A stretch of 64,000 bases of DNA from Paraburkholderia sp. (GTDB lineage: Bacteria; Pseudomonadota; Gammaproteobacteria; Burkholderiales; Burkholderiaceae): assembly GCF_028283785.1 (NCBI RefSeq), contig NZ_JAPWKB010000021.1:106791-170790 (forward strand), in the 5' to 3' direction. The position numbers were made by a program, and so were the translations under genes. Of this stretch, positions 52,850 to 61,960 are shown in pieces; position 1 is the stretch's first letter; every line of letters starts with the position of its first letter. Below the pieces are notes generated by a model, which did not search any database, was not told the origin of the DNA, and worked only from the letters and a program-made list of their open reading frames with translations.

Positions 52850-53824
52850 TCAAGATTCCACGCGACCGGACCGCTTCGGTCGCGCGCTAAATCGCCCCAG
52901 TTCTTTGTCGGAGAGGACGTAGTCGCTGCAGTCATGCAGGCGAGCGAGCGCAAGATCCAGAAATGCGCGCACCCGCTTGGGCTGTGCTGTCCTGTTTCCG
53001 TAATAAAGATGCAAACCGATGTGGGCGCTCATGTTTTCCAGCAGCACCGGCACCAGTCGTCCCGAACGGATATGGGCTGCAGCGGAGAAACTCGCGAGCT
53101 GTCCCATCACTTGCCCTGCCAGCACGGCTTGCAATTCAAGCTCTGAATCGTTGGTGGCGAACGTGGGAGACATCTGTCGATGTTCGAGTTTTCCATCGAC
53201 GGTCAAATACCAGGGCGTGACCTTTCCCGTGACCGGATGCCGAAACACGCTGCAGCGGTGCGCGGTCAGGTCATCCAGACTCGACGGCGTCCCATGCGCC
53301 TTCAGGTATTCAGGCGTCGCGCACACGATCATCTGGATCGGGAACAGTTGTCGGCCGATGACGCCCTCGCTGGCCGACTCGCCGATCCGGAAGCCGACAT
53401 CGACGCGGTCCAGCACCCAGTTGCCGATACCGTCGTCGAGCTGGACATCGGGCCGAATGCCGGGATGCTCGCGGCAGAACGCGTCGAGCAGCGGCATCAG
53501 AATGGTCGCAAACGACGATTTCGGGCCAACGATACGCAGCGGTCCGGCAATGTCCTCTTTGGACTCCCGCACCAGTGCGAGCGCCCTGTCGAGCGCCGCC
53601 AGTGCGGGCTGCGTGTTCTCCAGGAAACGTTGCCCTTCCTCGGTTAGTGCGAGGCTGCGCGTCGTCCGGTGCAACAGGCGGACGCCGAGATGTTGCTCCA
53701 GTTGCGCGATGGCCTGACTGGCCGCCTGAGGCGTGACGCCTTGCGCCAGCGCAGCCTGCCGGATACTGCCGAGCTCGACGGCTTTCGCGAACGTCGCGAT
53801 GGCCTTGAAGTCGTTGATGGGCAT
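52850..53824 (-). CDS. LysR-family regulator
   Basis: 324 residues. MPINDFKAIATFAKAVELGSIRQAALAQGVTPQAASQAIAQLEQHLGVRLLHRTTR is the LysR DNA-binding domain (HTH about 19-38). LRIVGPKSSFATILMP starts the effector domain. GGAG precedes the ATG. The gene faces away from the two aldo/keto reductases at 53991 and 55073, with a perfect 10-bp-arm operator between, so it very probably controls them. Confidence 0.9.
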   Translation of the reverse strand: MPINDFKAIATFAKAVELGSIRQAALAQGVTPQAASQAIAQLEQHLGVRLLHRTTRSLALTEEGQRFLENTQPALAALDRALALVRESKEDIAGPLRIVGPKSSFATILMPLLDAFCREHPGIRPDVQLDDGIGNWVLDRVDVGFRIGESASEGVIGRQLFPIQMIVCATPEYLKAHGTPSSLDDLTAHRCSVFRHPVTGKVTPWYLTVDGKLEHRQMSPTFATNDSELELQAVLAGQVMGQLASFSAAAHIRSGRLVPVLLENMSAHIGLHLYYGNRTAQPKRVRAFLDLALARLHDCSDYVLSDKELGRFSARPKRSGRVES

Positions 53825-53870
53825 GTTCACTCCGTGTGCCGGGCGCAAAAAGCGCGCACGCGCCGATCGT

Positions 53871-53895
53871 CAGTATCAATCATAGATTGATACTG
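53871..53895. promoter_or_regulatory. LysR-type operator with 10-bp perfect arms
   Basis: CAGTATCAAT (53871-53880) and ATTGATACTG (53886-53895) surround CATAG, giving the longest perfect inverted repeat of its kind in the window. It lies 47 bases from the LysR start and 95 bases before the aldo/keto reductase start at 53991. Confidence 0.8.
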
Positions 53896-53990
53896 GAACA
53901 AGTCAAACTCGGCTATTCGCTTGAAACTGAGGCGCTTAAAGTCATGGACATCGGGCCACTGGCCCTGTCGTCTACTACCAGGAGCGCATC

Positions 53991-54980
53991 TTGAACACAA
54001 GACAACTCGGTCAGTCCGGGCTCGAAGTTTCGGCGATTGGTCTGGGCTGTATGGGTCTGAGCCACGGCTACGGACCGGCTACCGATCGGCCGCAAGCCGT
54101 GGCGCTGATTCGCGCCGCCTTCGACCGCGGCGTGACGTTTTTCGATACCGCCGAGGTGTACGGGCCCTACGTCAACGAGGACGTGGTCGGTGAAGCATTG
54201 GCGCCGTTCCGCGACCAGGTGGTGATCGCGACGAAGTTCGGCTTCACTTTCGGCGACGACGGCAAGCAGCAAATCCTCAACAGCCGGCCGGATCACATCC
54301 GCCAGACGGTCAATGGGATGCTCAAGCGGCTGAAGACCGACGTCATCGACTTGCTGTATCAGCATCGCGTCGATCCGGACGTACCAATCGAGGACGTCGC
54401 CGGCACCGTCAAGGCGCTTATCGCCGAAGGCAAGGTGAAGCACTTCGGCCTGTCGGAGGCGGGCGAGCAGACCATCCGGCGTGCGCACGCGGTCCAGCCC
54501 GTGACTGCTGTTCAGAGCGAATATTCGATGTGGTGGCGCGAGCCTGAAGACAAAATCCTGCCCACGCTGGAGGAGCTGGGTATCGGCTTCGTGCCGTTCA
54601 GCCCGCTCGGGAAGGGTTTTCTCACCGGCGCGATCGACAGCAACGCCACCTTCGGCAACGATGATTTCCGCAGCGTCGTTCCGCGTTTCACGTCCGAAGC
54701 GCTCGAGGCCAACCAGGCGCTCGTGAACGTGCTTGGCGAAATTTCCCGCGGCAAGGGCGCGACGTCGGCGCAAATCGCGCTGGCCTGGTTGCTCGCCCAG
54801 AAGCCCTGGATCGTCCCGATCCCCGGCACGACGAAATTGCATCGACTAGACGAAAACCTGGGCGCCGCAGCAGTGGAACTGTCTGCGTCCGATCTTCAGC
54901 TTATTGCACAGGCACTCGCATCGGTCGCCATTCATGGCGACCGCTACCCGGCCGCGCTGCAGGCTCGCGTCGGTCGCTGA
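53991..54980 (+). CDS. Aldo/keto reductase (IolS/YakC-like)
   Basis: 329 residues from a TTG start six bases after AGGAG. MNTRQLGQSGLEVSAIGLGCMGLSHGYG is the family start, FFDTAEVYGP holds the catalytic Asp and Tyr, IATKFGF the Lys, and LLYQHRVDP the His; the NADPH site is IPIPGTTKLHRLDEN (here IVPIPGTTK). It reduces aldehydes or ketones with NADPH. It is the first of two adjacent aldo/keto reductases controlled by a divergent LysR gene. Substrate not predictable. Confidence 0.88.
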   Translation: MNTRQLGQSGLEVSAIGLGCMGLSHGYGPATDRPQAVALIRAAFDRGVTFFDTAEVYGPYVNEDVVGEALAPFRDQVVIATKFGFTFGDDGKQQILNSRPDHIRQTVNGMLKRLKTDVIDLLYQHRVDPDVPIEDVAGTVKALIAEGKVKHFGLSEAGEQTIRRAHAVQPVTAVQSEYSMWWREPEDKILPTLEELGIGFVPFSPLGKGFLTGAIDSNATFGNDDFRSVVPRFTSEALEANQALVNVLGEISRGKGATSAQIALAWLLAQKPWIVPIPGTTKLHRLDENLGAAAVELSASDLQLIAQALASVAIHGDRYPAALQARVGR

Positions 54981-55072
54981 CACGAAGCGGCATGACACGC
55001 CGGGAACGCGGCATCCCCGGCGTCCTGAGCGTTCCTGCCGGTTCCATCGACTATCCACACAAGAGATCAACC

Positions 55073-55924
55073 ATGCAACACGTGACACTGAACAATGGCA
55101 TGAAGATGCCGATCCTCGGCTACGGCGTTTTCCAGATCGCCGACGACGCGGAATGCGAACGCTGCGTCGTGGACGCGGTACAGGCCGGCTATCGGCTGAT
55201 CGACACGGCTGCGTCCTACAAGAACGAGGCAGCCGTCGGGCGAGGCCTCAAGCAGTGCGGCGTACCGCGTGACGAGTTGTTCGTCACCAGCAAGCTGTGG
55301 GTCGAAGACGCCGGGTATGAACGCGCGCGCGTGGCGATCGACCAGTCGCTGAAGCGGCTCGGCCTCGATTACCTCGACCTGTTTCTGATCCATCAGCCGT
55401 TCTCGGACGTTCACGGCGCGTGGCGAGCGATGGAAGACGCGCACCGCGCGGGTAAGTTGCGCGCGATCGGACTCAGCAACTTCCAGCCGGACCGGCTGAT
55501 GGACATCACGGCTTTCAACGACGTGAAGCCCGCCGTCAACCAGATCGAAGTGAATCCCTTCCACCAGCAAACCGAAAGCATCGACTTCATGCGTGAGCTG
55601 GGCGTGCAGCCGGAGGCGTGGGCGCCTTTCGCCGAAGGCCGGAACAACCTGTTTCAGAACGAGCACCTTGTGGCGATCGCCGGGCGCTACGGCAAAACCG
55701 TTGGACAGGTCGTGCTGCGATGGCTGGTTCAACGCGGTGTCGTCGCGCTCGCGAAATCCGTGCGGAAAGAGCGGATGCAGGAGAACCTGGCCGTCTTCGA
55801 TTTCGAACTATCCGAAGACGATATGCAGTTCGTCACCACGCTGGAGACGGGCAAGAGCAGCTTCTTCTCTCATCGCGATCCGGCGATCGTGAAATGGATG
55901 AGCGAGCGGAAGCTGGGTCTTTGA
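55073..55924 (+). CDS. Aldo/keto reductase (2,5-diketogluconate reductase-like)
   Basis: 283 residues. The shorter AKR5-like form: MKMPILGYGVFQI, LIDTAASYKNEAAVGRGL (catalytic Asp, Tyr), FVTSKLWVED (Lys), LFLIHQPFSDVHG (His), and VVALAKSVRKERMQEN as NADPH site. ATG 55073 follows AGAGATC. It is 92 bases after the larger aldo/keto reductase and probably forms an operon with it. The pair comprises two distinct subfamilies, so they may serve different carbonyl substrates under a common inducer. Confidence 0.88.
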   Translation: MQHVTLNNGMKMPILGYGVFQIADDAECERCVVDAVQAGYRLIDTAASYKNEAAVGRGLKQCGVPRDELFVTSKLWVEDAGYERARVAIDQSLKRLGLDYLDLFLIHQPFSDVHGAWRAMEDAHRAGKLRAIGLSNFQPDRLMDITAFNDVKPAVNQIEVNPFHQQTESIDFMRELGVQPEAWAPFAEGRNNLFQNEHLVAIAGRYGKTVGQVVLRWLVQRGVVALAKSVRKERMQENLAVFDFELSEDDMQFVTTLETGKSSFFSHRDPAIVKWMSERKLGL

Positions 55925-55944
55925 AATGCGGCGCCGAGCGCTCT

Positions 55945-56862
55945 TCAAAACCCCGTCTTCCGGTCCCACGGCGGTTCATCGCCGAATGCTTCGGCAAGAT
56001 AGTCGACGAATCGACGCACTTTGAGCGGGATGCGCTGTGCGCTCGGATACACCGCTTGAATCACCAGATCCGCCGCGCGATAAGCGGGCAGCAGCGCCAC
56101 CAGTTCGCCACGCCGGAGGTGTTCTCCAAATACGAAGGTCGGGCCGTATGCGATGCCGGCGCCGGCGAGGGCGGCCGCGAGCAGCATTTGCGTATTGTTA
56201 GCGGCCATCCGGCACGGACCGTCGATAACGTGCGCGTGGTTTTTCGCATCGAACAACGTCCAGTCGCCGGCCGACACGGCCTCGCTGAAAGCAAGCCGCT
56301 GCGCGCGTTGCAGGTCTTCGGGCTTGCGTGGCGTTCCGTGGCGTTCGAGGTATGCGGCGGACGCACAGACGACCATCCGGCACGGCGCAAGCCGGCGCGT
56401 GACCAGACCGGGATCCTGCAACCGTCCGATCCGGATCGCCACGTCGACACCCGCATCCATCAGATCGACATAGCGGTCTCCGAGCACCACTTCCACGTTG
56501 ACGTGCGGATGGTCGTCCAGGTAGCGCGCGACCACCTCGCCCAGGTGCATCGCACCGAACGTGACGGGCGCGGCGACGCGCAGCACGCCGCGCGCGGTGC
56601 CTTGCGCATCGCCCGCTTCACGATTCGCTTCGTCGAATGCTTCGAGAATCCGCTTGCTGCGCTCGTAGTAAGTCTGGCCGGCGTCGGTCAGACTCAAGCG
56701 ACGCGTGGTGCGCTGAAGGAGCCGCGTATTCAGCTCGGCCTCGATTGCGCTGACATGCTTGCCCGCCATTGCTGCGGATAGCCCGAAACGGCGCGCGGCA
56801 GCGGCAAAACTGCCTTCTTCTACAGCAGAGACGAACACGCCAAGGCTCGTCAGGCGGTCCAT
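55945..56862 (-). CDS. LysR-family regulator (CrgA-like)
   Basis: 305 residues. MDRLTSLGVFVSAVEEGSFAAAARRFGLSAAMAGKHVSAIEAELNTRLLQRTTRRLSLTDAG is the LysR DNA-binding domain (HTH about 19-38). LRVAAPVTFGAMHL begins the effector domain, and VRRFVDYLAEAFGDEPPWD closes the protein in the CrgA style. GGAGGA precedes the ATG at 56862. It is divergent from the alpha/beta hydrolase and metallo-hydrolase genes, with an inverted repeat between. Confidence 0.9.
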   Translation of the reverse strand: MDRLTSLGVFVSAVEEGSFAAAARRFGLSAAMAGKHVSAIEAELNTRLLQRTTRRLSLTDAGQTYYERSKRILEAFDEANREAGDAQGTARGVLRVAAPVTFGAMHLGEVVARYLDDHPHVNVEVVLGDRYVDLMDAGVDVAIRIGRLQDPGLVTRRLAPCRMVVCASAAYLERHGTPRKPEDLQRAQRLAFSEAVSAGDWTLFDAKNHAHVIDGPCRMAANNTQMLLAAALAGAGIAYGPTFVFGEHLRRGELVALLPAYRAADLVIQAVYPSAQRIPLKVRRFVDYLAEAFGDEPPWDRKTGF

Positions 56863-56875
56863 TGTGTCCTCCGAT

Positions 56876-56894
56876 TCGATAACAGCATTATCGA
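56876..56894. promoter_or_regulatory. LysR-type operator between LysR and hydrolase genes
   Basis: Perfect arms TCGATAA (56876-56882) and TTATCGA (56888-56894) around CAGCA, 13 bases upstream of the LysR start and 82 bases before the hydrolase start. Confidence 0.65.
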
Positions 56895-56976
56895 CTGAAT
56901 ACATCAATCCGGCAATTATCAAACTGGCCACTTGAATCTACCATTCGAACACTACGCAATGGTGAGGGGAAGGAAG

Positions 56977-57783
56977 ATGAAAATCGGATCGAACGGTACG
57001 CAGATTCATGTCACGCAGCGCGGCCACGGCGAGCTGGCGCTGGTGTTCCTGCACTACTACGGTGGCTCGGCGCGGACCTGGGACGGCGTCGCAAGTGAAT
57101 TGGCCGATCGCTACCGGATCGTTGCGATCGATCACCGGGGTTGGGGCGATTCCGATGCGCCCGCCGACGGCTACCGGATTGCCGATCTTGCCGCCGACGC
57201 CGAAGGTGTCATCGATGCATTGGGTTTGCAGCGCTATGTGCTGGTCGGCCATTCGATGGGCGGCAAGGTGGCTCAACTGATCGCATCGCGCCGGCCGGCC
57301 GGGCTGGAGGGGCTTGTTCTCGTTGCGCCGTCGCCTCCGTCGCCGATGTGTCTTTCCGACGAGCAGCGCGCGACGTTGACCGGCGCGTATCAGTCGCGTG
57401 AATCGGTCGAATTCGTGATCGATCACGTGCTCACCGCAAAACCGCTCGACGCTGCGCGCCGGGAGCAAGTGATCGAGGACAGCCTGAAGGCGGCACCGCA
57501 GGCGAAGGCGGCGTGGCCGAACATCGGCATGCGCGAAGACATCACCGCAGCGGTGGCGTCGATCGACGCGCCGACCATTGTGATCTCCGGCGAGCTTGAC
57601 CAGGTGGATCGCGTCGCCACCTTGCAGGCGGAACTGCTGCCGCGTATTCCGCATGCACGGATGCATATTTTGCCGGGAACCGGGCACCTGTCGCCGCTAG
57701 AAGCACCGGACGAGGTGGCGCAGATCATCGCGCGATTCGTTGCAGCGGTCGAGTTGGTCGCCAATCCGCTCGGGTTGAACTGA
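56977..57783 (+). CDS. Alpha/beta hydrolase
   Basis: 268 residues. LALVFLHYYGGSARTWDG is the oxyanion-hole region, VLVGHSMGGKVAQL the nucleophile elbow with catalytic Ser, ISGELDQVDRVA carries the acid, and LPGTGHLSPLEAP the catalytic His. This full triad marks an esterase or C-C/haloalkane-type hydrolase. I start at 56977, after GGGGAAGGAAG; the upstream ATG at 56932 is less likely. It is followed by a metallo-beta-lactamase-fold hydrolase. Confidence 0.88.
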   Translation: MKIGSNGTQIHVTQRGHGELALVFLHYYGGSARTWDGVASELADRYRIVAIDHRGWGDSDAPADGYRIADLAADAEGVIDALGLQRYVLVGHSMGGKVAQLIASRRPAGLEGLVLVAPSPPSPMCLSDEQRATLTGAYQSRESVEFVIDHVLTAKPLDAARREQVIEDSLKAAPQAKAAWPNIGMREDITAAVASIDAPTIVISGELDQVDRVATLQAELLPRIPHARMHILPGTGHLSPLEAPDEVAQIIARFVAAVELVANPLGLN

Positions 57784-57829
57784 ACCGTCCGGGGAATGAC
57801 GCCATGAATAACCGACTGGGACGCACATC

Positions 57830-58621
57830 ATGAACACACCGACCATCATCACGATTCCGATCCTGCCGTTCGGCATGGTTCACTGCCACCTGATCATCGG
57901 CGAAAAGGGCTGCGTTCTCGTAGACACGGGCACGCCGGGCTCGGAGGACAAGATCGGGCGCGCGCTGGCGAAGCACGGTCGCAGTTTTAGCGATGTCAGC
58001 TTGATCGTGGTCACTCATGCGCATACGGACCACGCCGGTTCGGCGGCGCGCTTACGCGAATTGACGGGCGCACCGATCCTCGCGCATGCCGGCGATCTGG
58101 ATTACTACGAGCGGCGCAAGGAAATGACGTACTGCGTCGCCCATTGGTGGGGACCGCTGTTCCTGCGATCGGGCGTGCCCGGCGAGCCGTACTCGGCTTT
58201 CACACCGGACATCCTGCTGCAGGACAACGCCCGTTTCGATTTGAGCCGCTATGGCATCGACGGCGTGGCAAGGCACACGCCCGGCCACACGGCGGGCTCC
58301 GTATCGGTTGAACTGAGTAGTGGCGACGCACTGGTCGGCGACCTCGTCGCGTCCGGCGTCCTGCTTGGCGGATTGATCCGCACGAGTCACGCGATACGGC
58401 CACCGTTCGAGGACGATCCGCATGCCGTCGGTGCTGAACTGATGGGCATGGTCGACGCGGGCATGCAGCGTTTTCATATGGGGCACGGCGGGCCGTTGCC
58501 CGCGAAAGAAGTGCGCCGCCATGCGCTTTCATTGCGGAATCTGACGCCGGGTCGTGAGTACGGGATGCGGGCGATCGGTTGTGACTGCGCTGAGCGCAAG
58601 GTGGGGGAGTGTGTCGAGTGA
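57830..58621 (+). CDS. Metallo-beta-lactamase-fold hydrolase
   Basis: 263 residues. VVTHAHTDHAGSAARL has the H-x-H-x-D-H zinc motif, HTPGHTAGSVSV the third ligand His, and VGDLVASG the bridging Asp. This is the glyoxalase II/quorum-lactonase-like superfamily. No signal peptide is seen, so it is cytosolic. It lies 46 bases after the alpha/beta hydrolase and probably shares its promoter and LysR control. A short Cys-containing tail (GCDCAERKVGECVE) is unusual. Substrate unknown; ester or lactone hydrolysis is plausible. Confidence 0.87.
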   Translation: MNTPTIITIPILPFGMVHCHLIIGEKGCVLVDTGTPGSEDKIGRALAKHGRSFSDVSLIVVTHAHTDHAGSAARLRELTGAPILAHAGDLDYYERRKEMTYCVAHWWGPLFLRSGVPGEPYSAFTPDILLQDNARFDLSRYGIDGVARHTPGHTAGSVSVELSSGDALVGDLVASGVLLGGLIRTSHAIRPPFEDDPHAVGAELMGMVDAGMQRFHMGHGGPLPAKEVRRHALSLRNLTPGREYGMRAIGCDCAERKVGECVE

Positions 58622-58622
58622 C

Positions 58623-58644
58623 GCGTGGGAAATAAACCCCACGC
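58623..58644. terminator. Short hairpin between convergent genes
   Basis: GCGTGGG (58623-58629) and CCCACGC (58638-58644) flank AAATAAAC in the 29-base gap between the metallo-hydrolase stop and the puuB-like stop. A weak terminator candidate. Confidence 0.45.
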
Positions 58645-58650
58645 CCACCG

Positions 58651-59964
58651 CTACCGCATGTGCTCCAGCATCTGGTAGTACCACATACCCGCTGCCAGCA
58701 ACGGATTGCCGATCAACCCACCCATCGGCACGCGAATATGCCGGCACGCGGCGAACGTATCGAACCGTTCCAGCGTGCCGGAGATCGCTTCGGCCATGAT
58801 TTCGCCCATGATGTGACTGGTGGCGACGCCGTGCCCCGAATAGCCCTGGCAATACCAGACGTTGTCCGACAGCTTGCCCAGTTGTGGAATCCGGTTGACG
58901 ACGATCCCCATCGCGCACGTCCATTCGAAATCGATCCGCACGCCCTTCAACGCGGGAAACGTGCGCTCGATACACGGCAACAGTTCGCTCGCGACATCGC
59001 GCGATGTCCGGCCCGAATAGTTGGCGCCGCCGCCGAACAGAAGACGGCCATCGGCGGTCAGGCGGTAATAGTCGAGCACGAAACGGCAGTCGTACACCGC
59101 GAGATCCTGCGGGTTGATCCGTGACGCCAACTCGCCCAACGGCTCGGTCGCGACGATGCCGCCCATCGCCGGAAAGATCTTGCCGTCCAGCTGCTTCTTT
59201 TCGAGCTTGTGATAGACGTCGCCGGCGAGCAGGATCTGTCGCGCGTTGATCCTGCCGCCCGACGTGATGACCGCAGGCCTGGCGCCATGCACGATATCCA
59301 GCACTTCCGAATGCTCGTAAATCAGCGCACCCAGTTGCGCGGCCGCGGCCGCCTCGCCGATGCACAGATTCAGCGGATGAACGTGCATGTTGCGCATATT
59401 CTTCAGCGCGCCGATGTAGAGATCGGTGTCGAGAATCGCTTTCACGCCGTCGCGGTCGAGCAGTTCGACCGCGTCGCCCAGTCCGCGCCGTTGCGCTTCT
59501 TCGAGACCTTCCTGTAACTCACGCATGTGCGCGGGTTTCATCGCCGCATGCAAATGGCCGTGCTTGAGATCGCACGCAATACCGTACTTCTTGACGCGCG
59601 ATTCGATGATCTCGTGACCGCGCCAGCGCAGCCACCAGATAAAGTCGTCGACGTCGTTGCCGAGCGTCGCGCGCATCTGCTTGCGCATCGCGGCGTCGCC
59701 CGACAGGCTGCCGGTAATCTGTCCGCCGTTGCGACCGCTCGCGCCCCAGCCGATCCTGTTCGTTTCGACGATGGCAACTTTCAGGCCGCGCTCGGCCAGT
59801 TCGACGGCGCTTGCGACGCCGGTAAAGCCGCCACCGATAATCGCGACATCCACCGTTTGCTCGCCTTCCAGTTGCGGATAGGCGGTCTCCTGGCCGATCG
59901 TCGCGGTGTAGTACGACGGGCTGCGCTCGGGCGCAGCCGCGTTGAGAGGGAGTGCTGCATTCAT
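58651..59964 (-). CDS. puuB: Gamma-glutamylputrescine oxidase-like FAD oxidoreductase
   Basis: 437 residues. DVAIIGGGFTGVASAVELAERG (about 39-60) is the FAD GxGxxG motif, WGASGRNGGQITGSL the conserved DAO/PuuB segment and CQGYSGHGVATSHIMGEIMAEAI the C-terminal FAD-binding region. This is the DadA/DAO-type flavoprotein group containing PuuB, which oxidises gamma-glutamylputrescine to the aldehyde. ATG 59964 is favoured over GTG 59967. It is 52 bases downstream of the puuA-like gene, so both are one operon. Other DAO specificities remain possible. Confidence 0.8.
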   Translation of the reverse strand: MNAALPLNAAAPERSPSYYTATIGQETAYPQLEGEQTVDVAIIGGGFTGVASAVELAERGLKVAIVETNRIGWGASGRNGGQITGSLSGDAAMRKQMRATLGNDVDDFIWWLRWRGHEIIESRVKKYGIACDLKHGHLHAAMKPAHMRELQEGLEEAQRRGLGDAVELLDRDGVKAILDTDLYIGALKNMRNMHVHPLNLCIGEAAAAAQLGALIYEHSEVLDIVHGARPAVITSGGRINARQILLAGDVYHKLEKKQLDGKIFPAMGGIVATEPLGELASRINPQDLAVYDCRFVLDYYRLTADGRLLFGGGANYSGRTSRDVASELLPCIERTFPALKGVRIDFEWTCAMGIVVNRIPQLGKLSDNVWYCQGYSGHGVATSHIMGEIMAEAISGTLERFDTFAACRHIRVPMGGLIGNPLLAAGMWYYQMLEHMR

Positions 59965-60016
59965 CACGAGTTCCTGGTGATCCTGATCAAAGTCGGGGTT
60001 TCGCGTCGCGCGATGC

Positions 60017-61393
60017 TCACGCCTGGTTCAGATACCAGCGCCAGTCCTGCTCGCCGACTTCGCTCATAAACTGCCGGTACTCGGCACGCTTGATCGCCAT
60101 AAACACCTTCAGGAACTTCGCGCCGAACACGTCTTTCGCCCAGTCGGAGCGGTCCAGCGCATTCAGGGCGCTGAGCCAGTCGGTCGGCAGCAGCGCGGTG
60201 GCCTGCGCATAGCCGTTGCCTTCGACCGGTGCGCCCGGATCGAGCTTCTCGCGCACGCCGTGATGACATCCCGCGAGAATCGCCGCTGCGGCGAGATAGG
60301 GGTTGGCGTCAGCGCCGCAGACGCGATGCTCGACGTGGCGGCTATACGCCGGGCCGCCCGGCACACGCAGACTCACGGTGCGGTTATCGACACCCCATGT
60401 CGGCGTGAACGGTGCGTAGCTGTTCGCCTGGAAACGGCGGTACGAGTTCGCGTTCGGACAGAACAGCAGCATCGAATCGAGCAGGCCGTGCAGCATGCCG
60501 CCGACAGCCTCGCGCAGCAGCGGCGTGCCGGCCTTGTCTTCTGACGCGAACAGGTTGACGCCGTCCTTGTCTGCGAGACTCACATGCATATGCATGCCGG
60601 ACCCGGCGATCTCGGCGAAAGGCTTCGCCATGAAGCACGCGTTCATCCCGTGGGCGGCGGCCACGCCCTTGACGATGCGCTTGTAGCGCACTGCGTGATC
60701 CATCGCTTCGAGCGCGGGGCCGTGTTCCAGTGTGATTTCGACCTGACCGGGCGCGTATTCGCTGATCGCGGTACGCACGGGAATCTTCTGTTCGCGACAC
60801 GCGTCGTACAGGTCTTTCAGGAACGGCTCGATCTGTTCGAGTTCGCGCAAGCCGTACACCTGCGTCGTGCGCGGACGGTCGCCGTCGAGATCGAGCGCGG
60901 GTTGCGGACGGCCCTTCGCATCGCGCTTCGCGTCGAACAGATAGAACTCCAGTTCGCACGCCATCACCGGATACAAGCCGTCCGCTTGCAGACCGTCGAT
61001 GATGCGAGCGAGAAGTTGACGCGGATCGGCGACACCGGCAGGCAAGCCTTCCACGGGATGCATCTGCACCTGTACGGCGGCCGTCGGCATCTTGCGCCAC
61101 GGCAGGCGGACCAGGCTGCCCGGCAACGGATACGCGCGGCAATCGATATCGCCGACGTCCCACACGAGCCCGCTGTCTTCGGTGTCGTCGCCGTTGATCG
61201 TCAGGTTCATGATCGCGCTTGGCAACGGGCGGCCGCTGCGATACACGGCGAGCAGTTCCTCACGATGCAGCAGCTTGCCGCGCGGCACGCCGGCCGCATC
61301 GACGATAAAAAGTTCGAACAGGTCGATATCCGGATTCTGTTCGAGAAAATTCAGGGCTTCCTGTTCGTCAGCAAAGGTATTGGCGAATGACAT
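60017..61393 (-). CDS. puuA: Gamma-glutamylputrescine synthetase-like glutamine synthetase
   Basis: 458 residues with the glutamine-synthetase fold. An N-terminal beta-grasp part (about 15-110) is followed by the catalytic domain with CELEFYLFD, GQVEITLEHGP, GSGMHMHVSL (metal/ammonium site), NSYRRFQANSYAP and VDNRTVSLRVP. This short GlnA-like form with these motifs and its puuB neighbour is typical of PuuA, which ligates glutamate to putrescine or another amine with ATP. ATG 61393 is the first Met of the conserved N-terminus; the long in-frame extension upstream is intergenic. Confidence 0.82.
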   Translation of the reverse strand: MSFANTFADEQEALNFLEQNPDIDLFELFIVDAAGVPRGKLLHREELLAVYRSGRPLPSAIMNLTINGDDTEDSGLVWDVGDIDCRAYPLPGSLVRLPWRKMPTAAVQVQMHPVEGLPAGVADPRQLLARIIDGLQADGLYPVMACELEFYLFDAKRDAKGRPQPALDLDGDRPRTTQVYGLRELEQIEPFLKDLYDACREQKIPVRTAISEYAPGQVEITLEHGPALEAMDHAVRYKRIVKGVAAAHGMNACFMAKPFAEIAGSGMHMHVSLADKDGVNLFASEDKAGTPLLREAVGGMLHGLLDSMLLFCPNANSYRRFQANSYAPFTPTWGVDNRTVSLRVPGGPAYSRHVEHRVCGADANPYLAAAAILAGCHHGVREKLDPGAPVEGNGYAQATALLPTDWLSALNALDRSDWAKDVFGAKFLKVFMAIKRAEYRQFMSEVGEQDWRWYLNQA

Positions 61394-61960
61394 GGTGACT
61401 CTCTTCGCGCGTTGGCGCGTGGGTCGTCCTCCGCGAAGTGCGGAAGCACGAATGGATAGCAATGGGCGGCGATGTGCGACCCGTGTGTGCGGCGCGTATG
61501 CCGCGCGCGACCGAATGCGGCGTTGTGTACCGATCAGCGGCCGTAGACGCGCGGCGGTAGCGGAGGGCGCGCGTGGCGGCAGTGGAACAGCGCCCAGAAA
61601 GCGAGGATCACGTTGACCGCAGGATTGAGCCGCGCCGCGACGAGTCGCGTGCGTGCGCCGACCGGTTCCGCGTGGCGGGTCCGGTAGGTGCGACGGGGCG
61701 AAAAGTCGGTGGGTGGCATGTCGATCAACGCTCGAAGAGGGCTTCAGGCCGTAGCGGAACGTACGGCTCCGCAATCGTGCAACGCGCAGAACACGGTCAA
61801 ATATATTGCGCGTTGCGCAGTCCAGACGGCTCGAATTGGCCCTAATCGCTTTTTTCGTGTCCTTGGATTGCGCATTCAATCTACTACGGCATTAAATTGT
61901 TTGCAATGCGTTAAAATATGGGTGCGTTTTTGCGCACCTCCTTCCAACCGACTATCGCCT
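61394..61960. promoter_or_regulatory. puuA / Lrp divergent intergenic region with TTGCGCA-type repeats
   Basis: 567 bases. Right part contains repeated elements: a unit starting ATTGCGCG (61805-61828, containing GCGCAGTCC), ATTGCGCAT (61867-61875) and GGTGCG..CGCACC arms (61921-61938), plus an inverted form near 61777-61790. They resemble the repeats downstream of the Lrp gene. Probably binding sites for the divergent Lrp-type regulator. The left part, next to puuA, shows nothing recognisable. Confidence 0.6.
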
